DNA of 64,000 bases from Nocardioides marmoribigeumensis (GTDB lineage: Bacteria; Actinomycetota; Actinomycetes; Propionibacteriales; Nocardioidaceae), in NCBI RefSeq assembly GCF_031458325.1, contig NZ_JAVDYG010000001.1, positions 2,728,001-2,792,000 on the forward strand, in the 5' to 3' direction. Shown here piece after piece: positions 58,713 to 64,000 of the stretch. Numbering within the stretch: position 1 is the first letter of the stretch; each line of letters opens with the position of its first letter. Position numbers and translations under genes: made by a program. Below the pieces are notes generated by a model. The model worked only from the letters and a program-made list of their open reading frames with translations, did no database searches and was not told where the DNA came from.

Positions 58713-59291
58713 ATGCCCGCCACCGAGGACCCCGCGGTGGCGGACGCGCGCCCCGAGGTCGAGGTGCGGCGCAGCCGACGCCGTCGTCGGACGGTCTCGG
58801 CCTACCGCGACACCGACGGCACGATCGTGGTGCTCGTGCCCGCCCGGCTCAGCCGGGCCGAGGAGCGCGAGTGGGTCGACACGATGGTCGGGCGGCTGGA
58901 GCGGTCGGAGGCACGACGGCGTCCCACCGACGACGCGCTGCTCGCCCGGGCCCAGCACCTCTCGGAGAAGTACCTCGAGGGCCTGGCCCGTCCCGACTCC
59001 GTGCGGTGGGTCGACAACCAGCGCACCCGCTGGGGCTCGTGCACCCCGCGTGACCGGTCGATCCGGCTCTCCACGCGCCTGCAGGGCATGCCCGGGTGGG
59101 TGGTCGACTACGTGATGGTCCACGAGCTGGCCCACCTGCTCGAGGCAGGGCACACCGAGGCGTTCTGGCGGATGGTCGACCGCTACCCCAAGGCCGAGCG
59201 GGCCAAGGGCTACCTCGAGGGCGTCGAGTCGGTGGCGCGCACCGCCGCGACCCCGGCCGGGGTCGCGGACGAGGTGGAGACCGAGGACTGA
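58713..59291 (+). CDS. YgjP-type M48-like metallopeptidase
   Basis: A 192-residue DUF45/YgjP family protein. VDNQRTRWGSC precedes the zinc motif HELAHLLEAGHTEAFW (His137, Glu138, His141, His147). Such proteins are small soluble metallopeptidases of unknown substrate. The C-terminal about 27 residues lie opposite the 3' end of the Nudix gene (82-bp antisense overlap). ATG at 58713 has no strong ribosome site. It follows the PHP gene by 27 bases on the same strand. Confidence 0.9.
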   Translation: MPATEDPAVADARPEVEVRRSRRRRRTVSAYRDTDGTIVVLVPARLSRAEEREWVDTMVGRLERSEARRRPTDDALLARAQHLSEKYLEGLARPDSVRWVDNQRTRWGSCTPRDRSIRLSTRLQGMPGWVVDYVMVHELAHLLEAGHTEAFWRMVDRYPKAERAKGYLEGVESVARTAATPAGVADEVETED

Positions 59292-59821
59292 CGGGCCCTC
59301 GCGCGGGCGACCAGCTCGTGCAGCGAGGCCTCCTCGGAGGGCAGGCCGTCGACGGGCCACCAGCGCACGTCGACCGACTCCTCGGTCACCGTCAGCGGCA
59401 GCGCCGGGTCGGCGACCGCGACGAAGCGCACGTCGAGGTGGTCGCCGCCGTCCCCGCAGAACGGCACCGCGTGGCGGTCGAGCTGCACCGGGACGGGGTC
59501 GAGCGCGTAGGTGCCGAGGCCGGACTCCTCCTCGAGCTCCCGCTCGGCCCCGGCCGCCAGCGAGGCGTCCTCGGGCTCGACGTGCCCGCCGAGCTGGAAC
59601 CAGGCGTCGGCCCGCCGGTGGTGGGTGAGCAGCACCTGCGAGGCGTCGGGGGAGACCACGAGCACGCTCGCGGTGAGGTGGTCGGGGCGGCAGGACCGCA
59701 GGTGGCCGTCGGCGTGGGTCCGCAGGTGCTCGACGTAGGACGACCGGAGGCGCTCCTGCGCCTCGTCCGGCGCCTGCCAGGCGAGCAGGGTGGCCAGCGC
59801 GGCGGCGTGGCCCTCGCTCAC
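59210..59821 (-). CDS. Nudix hydrolase family protein, second
   Basis: A 203-residue protein with a Nudix box near residues 77-101 (GGHVEPEDASLAAGAERELE, then EESGL), retaining the REUXEE-like glutamates (spacing slightly expanded). The N-terminal part has ASVLVVSPDASQVLLTHHRR. GTG start at 59821 overlaps the TGA of the DUF2342 gene (GTGA), so it is co-translated. Its 3' end overlaps the opposite-strand YgjP gene by 82 bases. Substrate not known. Confidence 0.85.
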   Translation of the reverse strand: MSEGHAAALATLLAWQAPDEAQERLRSSYVEHLRTHADGHLRSCRPDHLTASVLVVSPDASQVLLTHHRRADAWFQLGGHVEPEDASLAAGAERELEEESGLGTYALDPVPVQLDRHAVPFCGDGGDHLDVRFVAVADPALPLTVTEESVDVRWWPVDGLPSEEASLHELVARARARQSSVSTSSATPAGVAAVRATDSTPSR

Positions 59822-61251
59822 CGGGTGGGGTCGTCGCCGGGCTCGTCAGCGGGACCGGCCGGGCCGGACCCGTCCTCGCGAGCGAGCAGCTCCTGGAGCG
59901 CGGCGTCGAAGTCGTCGCCGAGCATCGCCTCGGCCTGGTCCTCGATCTCGGCGGGGGTGGTGCCCTCGGCGAAGCCCAGCGGGTCGTCGAGGTCGGCCGC
60001 GGTGGGCAGGTGGTCGGGGTGGCTCCACACGGAGTCACGCGCCTCGACGCCCTTGCGGACCCGCAGGTTGCCCCACAGCGCGGCGGCGTCGCGCAGGCGG
60101 CGCGGCCGCAGCTCGAGGCCGACCAGGGCGGCGAAGGTGTCCTCGGCGGGACCACCAGCCGCGCGACGGCGCCGGATGACCTCCTGGAGCCGGCCGGCGC
60201 TGGGCATGCGGTCGGCACAGGCCTGGTTGACCACGTCGTCGACCCAGCCCTCGACCAGGGCGAGCAGGGTCTCGAGGCGGACCAGCGCGGCCTGCTGCGA
60301 CGGCGTCTTCTGCGGCTCGAACATGCCCCCGGCCATCGCCTCCTGCAGCGCAGCAGGGTTGGTCGGGTCGACCCCGCCGAGCTGCTCCTCGATCTTGCCG
60401 AGGTCGATGCTCATGCCGCGGCCGTAGTCCTCGACCGCGCCGATCAGGTGGCCGCGCAGCCACGGCACGTGGGCGAACAGCCGCTGGTGGGCGGCCTCGC
60501 GCAGGGCGAGGAACAGGCGGACGTCGTCCGCCGGCACGTCGAGCCCGTCGGCGAAGGCCTCGACGTTGGCAGGGACCAGGGCGGCGCGGCCGACCGGGGC
60601 GAGCGGGAGGCCGATGTCGGTGGCGCCGAGGACCTCGGTCGCGAGGGTGCCGATGGCCTGCCCGATCTGGGTGCCGAAGATGGCGCCGCCGGCCTGGCCG
60701 AGCATCCCCATGAGCGGCCCGGCCATCGCGCGGGTCTCGGCGGGCAGGGCGTCGGTCATCGCCTTGACGACGTGCTGGGCGACCGGCTCGACCAGCTGCT
60801 GCCAGGTGGGGAGCGTCTGCTCGACCCACTCGGCCCGGCTCCAGCCGACCGTGGTGCTGATGCCGCTGGGCAGCTCGGTCACGCCGTCGAGCCAGTGGTC
60901 GGCCAGCCGCAGGGCGTCACCGATGCGGGCGTCCTCGGTGGTGGTGACCGACGGGTCGGTGGTCGCGGCGGTGACCCGGCGTGCGGTGTCGCGGGCGAGG
61001 TTCCAGTTCACGGTGCCGTCGTGGGGCTGCATCATCGCCTGGAACTGGCCCATGAGGGCCGACAGGTCGAAGCCCTGGCCACCGGGCCCGGTCATGCCGG
61101 CCAGCGCGGAGAGGTCGGGCATCTGCCCGCCCTGGCCCCCGAACATCGCGAAGACGGCCTCGAACGGCGTGCCGGCGAAGGGGTTGTGCGGCTCGCCGCG
61201 GCCCTCCTCGGGGTCCTCGTTCGGCTCGTCTGCTCCAGGGTTCTGCGCCAT
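59818..61251 (-). CDS. Zinc-dependent metalloprotease-like protein (DUF2342)
   Basis: A 477-residue protein of the DUF2342/TIGR03624 family. The Gly/Met-rich N-terminus (FGGQGGQMPDLSALAGMTG), the central GGAIFGTQIGQAIGTLATEV and the REAAHQRLFAHVPWL segment are typical; the last is the proposed metal site, since a strict HExxH is absent. Often labelled hydrolase or zinc protease, without firm biochemistry. ATG at 61251 is followed by an acidic stretch. It is co-translated with the downstream Nudix gene and divergent from moaE. Confidence 0.87.
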   Translation of the reverse strand: MAQNPGADEPNEDPEEGRGEPHNPFAGTPFEAVFAMFGGQGGQMPDLSALAGMTGPGGQGFDLSALMGQFQAMMQPHDGTVNWNLARDTARRVTAATTDPSVTTTEDARIGDALRLADHWLDGVTELPSGISTTVGWSRAEWVEQTLPTWQQLVEPVAQHVVKAMTDALPAETRAMAGPLMGMLGQAGGAIFGTQIGQAIGTLATEVLGATDIGLPLAPVGRAALVPANVEAFADGLDVPADDVRLFLALREAAHQRLFAHVPWLRGHLIGAVEDYGRGMSIDLGKIEEQLGGVDPTNPAALQEAMAGGMFEPQKTPSQQAALVRLETLLALVEGWVDDVVNQACADRMPSAGRLQEVIRRRRAAGGPAEDTFAALVGLELRPRRLRDAAALWGNLRVRKGVEARDSVWSHPDHLPTAADLDDPLGFAEGTTPAEIEDQAEAMLGDDFDAALQELLAREDGSGPAGPADEPGDDPTR

Positions 61252-61296
61252 GCACCCAACCTACTCGTGACGCGGCAACGGACTACCCTCGCGCTT

Positions 61297-61734
61297 GTGA
61301 GCCCGCCCACCACCCCGCGCGTCCGCCTGCTCGACATCCGCGACGTGCCGCTGTCCGTCGACGAGGTGGCGGCCGCCGTCGCCGACCCGGCCGCGGGCGG
61401 CACCACGGTCTTCATCGGCGCGGTGCGCGACCACGACAGCGACAAGGGCGTCACGGGCCTGGAGTACTCCGCCCATCCCTCGGCCCTCGACCGGCTGCGG
61501 GAGGTCGCCGAGCGCGTCGCCTCGTCGTACGACATCGTGGCGCTGGCCGCGGTGCACCGCGTGGGACGGCTGGCGATCGGGGACCTCGCGGTCGTGGTCG
61601 CGGTCTCGGCCGGCCACCGGGGCGAGGCCTTCGACGCCTCCCGGGCCCTCATCGACGACCTCAAGGCCCAGGTGCCGATCTGGAAGCACCAGGTCTTCAC
61701 CGACGGCACCGAGGAGTGGGTCGGCACCCCCTGA
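61297..61734 (+). CDS. moaE: Molybdopterin synthase large subunit MoaE
   Basis: A 145-residue protein. TTVFIGAVRDHDSDKGVTGL, RVGRLAIGDLAVVVAVSAGH and the active-site lysine region VPIWKHQVFTDGTEEWVG are present, so it should form molybdopterin from precursor Z with the small subunit MoaD. GTG at 61297 is chosen; GTG at 61267 would add ten residues. No MoaD gene is visible beside it. It is divergent from the DUF2342 gene. Confidence 0.92.
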   Translation: MSPPTTPRVRLLDIRDVPLSVDEVAAAVADPAAGGTTVFIGAVRDHDSDKGVTGLEYSAHPSALDRLREVAERVASSYDIVALAAVHRVGRLAIGDLAVVVAVSAGHRGEAFDASRALIDDLKAQVPIWKHQVFTDGTEEWVGTP

Positions 61735-61769
61735 GGGGGTCCGCGGTGCGGGGGTCAGCGGTGCGGGGG

Positions 61770-62006
61770 TCAGCCGTCGCGGCGCGAGGGCCGGACCGCG
61801 ATGCCGGTGCTGCGGTCGTGCACCTGCGGCAGGCGGGGGTAGTGGGCCGCCGGGTGCTCCTTGGCGATCGCGGCGGCGAACCGCTCGTAGTCGGCCTCCG
61901 ACCGCTCGCGGGGGGTGTCCTTCTGCGGGCGACCCGCCCACGCGGCCCACAGCATCGCCAGCACGGTCGCCCCGGCCGCGGGCGCCAGCCACCACAGGAT
62001 CTCCAC
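61770..62006 (-). CDS. Small membrane protein (78 aa), unknown function
   Basis: A 78-residue protein: membrane helix MEILWWLAPAAGATVLAMLW, then a basic/acidic soluble tail (DTPRERSEADYERFAAAIAK). It is similar in layout to small hypothetical proteins next to YlbL genes in actinobacteria. ATG at 62006; divergent from the YlbL gene with an 84-bp gap. A duplicated 15-bp string (ggtgcgggggtcagc) lies between it and moaE. Function unknown. Confidence 0.7.
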   Translation of the reverse strand: MEILWWLAPAAGATVLAMLWAAWAGRPQKDTPRERSEADYERFAAAIAKEHPAAHYPRLPQVHDRSTGIAVRPSRRDG

Positions 62007-62090
62007 GGCGCCAGGCTAGGCGGCATCGGGGCCGCCGGACGGCCGCCACACCGGCGCCGCTGCCAGCCAGGGGTCTGAGAGGGTGTGGCC

Positions 62091-63170
62091 ATGAACCGCC
62101 GCTCGATCGCCACGGTGACCGCCGTCGCCGCCGTCGTGGTGCTCGCGGTCGGGATCGTGCGGTCGCCGATGCCCTACGTCACGATGCAGCCCGGTCCCAC
62201 GGTCGACGTCCTCGGCACCTACCGCGGCGAGCCGATCGTCGAGGTGGACGGCACGCGGTCCTACCCGCCCGACGGCAACCTGCGCCTGGTCACGGTCTCC
62301 GAGTCGACCCCCGACCACTCGGTGCTGCTGCCCGAGGCGCTGCAGGCGTGGTTCGACAAGGACGCGGCCCTCATCCCGCGCGACGCGGTCTACCCCGACG
62401 ACGCCACCAGCGAGTCCGAGCGCGCGTTGTCGTCCGCCCAGATGGTGACCTCGCAGGACACCGCCGTGGCCGCGGCGCTGCGGCGGCTGGGCTACCACCT
62501 GCGCACGTTCCCCGAGGTGATCGGGCTGTCCCCGGGAGGCCCCTCGGCCGGCAAGCTCGAGCTGCGCGACCGCCTGCGCTCGATCGCGGGCAAGCCGACG
62601 CCCACGCTGCGCTCGGTCTTCGAGGCGCTCAAGGGCGTCGAGCCCGGCGCGACCGTCACGGTCGTGGTGGACCGTGGCTCGTTCGCGGACCCGACGCGCA
62701 AGCGCCTGCGCATCACCACGGTCCGTGATCCCGACCCGGCCAACGGGGGACGGGCCCTGATCGGCATCTTCCCGGGCACCGGCTACCGCTTCCCGTTCAA
62801 GGTCTCCGTGGGCATCGACGAGGGCATCGGCGGCCCCAGCGCCGGGCTGATGTTCTCCCTGGCCATCTACGACACCCTCACGCCCGGCGACCTGACCGGC
62901 GGCGAGGACGTCGCCGGCACCGGGACGATCTCCGACCGGGGCGTCGTGGGGGCCATCGGCGGCATCCAGCAGAAGATCGTCGGCGCCCAGCGCGACGGCG
63001 CCACGCTCTTCCTCGTCCCGCCGGACAACTGCGCCGACGCGCTCGGCGCCCCGGTCGACGACCAGGACATCCGCCTGGTCAAGGCCCCCACGCTCAAGTC
63101 CGCGATCAACTCGCTGACCGCCTATGCCAAGGACCCCGACGCCGACCTGCCGAGGTGCACGCATGACTGA
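62091..63170 (+). CDS. YlbL/Lon-like PDZ protease
   Basis: A 359-residue protein: N-terminal membrane helix (IATVTAVAAVVVLAVGIV), a PDZ domain (AGKLELRDRLRSIAGKPTPT at about residues 160-179) and a Lon-like Ser-Lys protease domain with GGPSAGLMFSLAIYD (Ser250) and IQQKIVGAQRDGA (Lys295). Members degrade membrane-associated or cell-division proteins. ATG at 62091 is used, GTG 62085 being possible. Its stop overlaps the PPA1309 gene (ATGACTGA), and UPF0182 follows, the usual conserved order. Confidence 0.93.
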   Translation: MNRRSIATVTAVAAVVVLAVGIVRSPMPYVTMQPGPTVDVLGTYRGEPIVEVDGTRSYPPDGNLRLVTVSESTPDHSVLLPEALQAWFDKDAALIPRDAVYPDDATSESERALSSAQMVTSQDTAVAAALRRLGYHLRTFPEVIGLSPGGPSAGKLELRDRLRSIAGKPTPTLRSVFEALKGVEPGATVTVVVDRGSFADPTRKRLRITTVRDPDPANGGRALIGIFPGTGYRFPFKVSVGIDEGIGGPSAGLMFSLAIYDTLTPGDLTGGEDVAGTGTISDRGVVGAIGGIQQKIVGAQRDGATLFLVPPDNCADALGAPVDDQDIRLVKAPTLKSAINSLTAYAKDPDADLPRCTHD

Positions 63171-63876
63171 CCAGCCCACCCCCCAGCCCGAGCCGGGCAC
63201 GCCCGCCGAGCACGACGAGCACGACGAGCACGAGGAGCTCCGCCCGGCGATCGACCCGACCCTGCGCGGGGCGGTGCTCGAGCTGGAGCAGCACGCCGCG
63301 GCCGCCGGCTGGGACCAGCCCGCCCAGCTGTTCGCGCTCGTGCCGGCCGGTGAGCTCGTCGCCCAGGACCCCGACATGGCCGCGCTGGTCGGGCTCGGTC
63401 CCGACACCGACCCCGGCGTCCTCGTGACCGTCGAGCAGGGCGAGCTGCCCCCCGAGGTCCCGCTCGAGGAGCTGCTCGCGCAGATCGAGTGGCCCGAGGA
63501 GGTGCGGGGCGCTGCCGTCGTGGTCGAGCGCCTCGTCCTGCCCCCGTCCGCGGGCGAGGTCCCGGTCGACCCGGAGGAGGCGGCGGCCTTCGCGGCCGGC
63601 CACCCCGACCGCGAGGAGGTGCGCATCGTCGCCGCCGCCCGCAGGCCGCAGGCCGGCACGCCGGCAGGGTCGCCCGGGTCGACGTACTGCGCGATGCGGC
63701 TGCGCTCGCGCGACGACGACTTCGCCGTGCTCGAGGCACCCGACCTGGTGCCCGGGCTGCTCGACCTGCTGCTCAGCACCCTGGGCGCGGCCCCCCAGAC
63801 CCCCGGCACCCAGACCCCCGGCACCGAGACCCCCGGCACCGAGACTCCCGGCACCGAGACCCCCGAGGACCAGTGA
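63163..63876 (+). CDS. PPA1309 family protein with TPGTE tail
   Basis: A 237-residue actinobacterial protein of unknown function: DPTLRGAVLELEQHAAAAGW, WDQPAQLFALVPAGELVAQD and GSTYCAMRLRSRDDDF are family marks. The acidic N-terminus and the C-terminal TPGT[QE] repeat tail are low complexity. ATG at 63163 overlaps the YlbL stop, and the next gene begins 7 bases after its own. The constant YlbL-PPA1309-UPF0182 order suggests a linked role, not identified. Confidence 0.88.
   Translation: MTDQPTPQPEPGTPAEHDEHDEHEELRPAIDPTLRGAVLELEQHAAAAGWDQPAQLFALVPAGELVAQDPDMAALVGLGPDTDPGVLVTVEQGELPPEVPLEELLAQIEWPEEVRGAAVVVERLVLPPSAGEVPVDPEEAAAFAAGHPDREEVRIVAAARRPQAGTPAGSPGSTYCAMRLRSRDDDFAVLEAPDLVPGLLDLLLSTLGAAPQTPGTQTPGTETPGTETPGTETPEDQ
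63796..63855 (+). repeat. Four tandem 15-bp repeats encoding (Q/E)TPGT
   Basis: [cg]agac[ct]cccggcacc is repeated at 63796, 63811, 63826 and 63841 (60 bases) at the end of the PPA1309 gene, giving QTPGT, QTPGT, ETPGT, ETPGT. Unit length is a multiple of three, so copy number can change without frame loss. Confidence 0.9.
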
Positions 63877-63883
63877 GGTCGAG

Positions 63884-64000
63884 ATGAGCGGACTCTTCCC
63901 CGACGACGCCTACGACGGCCCGGCCCAGCCGCCGCCGCCGGCCCGCCCGCAGCGGCGGCGCGCGCTGCTCTACACCGCCCTGGTGATGGTGGCGCTGTTC
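63884..64000 (+). CDS. UPF0182 family membrane protein (3' end missing)
   Basis: Only the first 39 codons are visible: MSGLFPDDAYDGPAQPPPPA, then RPQRRRALLYTALVMVALF, an acidic and proline-rich start leading to the first membrane helix. Position directly after YlbL and PPA1309 and the N-terminal pattern match UPF0182 proteins, large actinobacterial multi-pass proteins of unknown function. The ATG follows GAGGTCGAG. The identification relies mostly on context. Confidence 0.7.
   Translation, partial: MSGLFPDDAYDGPAQPPPPARPQRRRALLYTALVMVALF

Noticed and set aside
61745-61776. Duplicated ggtgcgggggtcagc string as an operator
   Set aside because: Only two copies, directly repeated just after the moaE stop and reaching the end of the small membrane protein gene; most likely simple slippage.

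Overview
The window is about 64 kb of very GC-rich actinobacterial chromosome, most likely from Nocardioides or a close relative in the Nocardioidaceae. This rests on the mycothiol gene mshB, an F420-type LLM oxidoreductase, the succinylase branch of DAP/lysine synthesis, the sigE-anti-sigma-htrA-tatB-mrp block, small actinobacterial families (DUF3117, DUF5302, DUF6752-like, PPA1309) and frequent GTG starts with 4-bp ATGA/GTGA overlaps. About 72 protein genes are called, two of them cut by the window ends. No tRNA, rRNA, CRISPR array, insertion sequence or prophage was seen. Species assignment is inference from gene content.

Layout. 1-6 kb: the end of a MaoC-type (mesaconyl-CoA hydratase-like) gene, a BNR beta-propeller protein, and a three-gene unit of circularly permuted ATP-grasp, alpha-E protein and transglutaminase-like protein; the ATP-grasp carries a 24-residue polyglutamine tail. 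6-10 kb: FMN reductase, a ligase-less LigD (PE-Pol), a fructosamine kinase-like protein, a lysophospholipid acyltransferase and an SRPBCC protein. 10-14.5 kb: a MerR regulator divergent from an LLM oxidoreductase and two acyl-CoA dehydrogenases, with a palindrome between them that recurs in diverged form before the acyl-CoA synthetase at 20 kb. 14.6-24.8 kb: secreted M4 protease, mshB, a YoaR-like membrane protein, acyl-CoA synthetase, a TetR/epimerase pair with a perfect operator, and a GNAT protein. 24.8-36.4 kb: ferredoxin, dapC, dapD, dapE, a LOG-family protein, a DivIVA-like protein, tag, DUF3117, pepA and an O-methyltransferase, in an order recalling M. tuberculosis Rv1170-Rv1224.

36.5-42.7 kb is the envelope-stress block: sigE, anti-sigma factor, htrA, tatB, mrp, DUF1003 and a soluble MgtE-N/CBS protein. 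Between sigE and the anti-sigma gene lie three 74-bp tandem repeats, each a 25-codon mini-ORF whose TGA overlaps the next GTG, so the stop/start chain stays unbroken.

42.7-52.8 kb looks like an accessory cell-surface island: three divergent sulfotransferase-like proteins, two exported endonuclease/exonuclease/phosphatase-fold proteins, a LicD-methyltransferase fusion, a secreted phospholipase D-like protein, a GT2 glycosyltransferase and a coiled-coil small protein. An 11-bp tandem repeat before the second sulfotransferase forms the same GTGA relay. I infer that the island makes or edits a sulfated and/or phosphodiester-linked surface polymer.

52.8-64 kb returns to housekeeping and conserved hypothetical genes: acyl-CoA dehydrogenase, DUF5302, DUF2332, a lipoprotein, two Nudix proteins, HhH-PHP, YgjP-type metallopeptidase, DUF2342 protein, moaE and the conserved YlbL-PPA1309-UPF0182 trio, the last cut by the window end.
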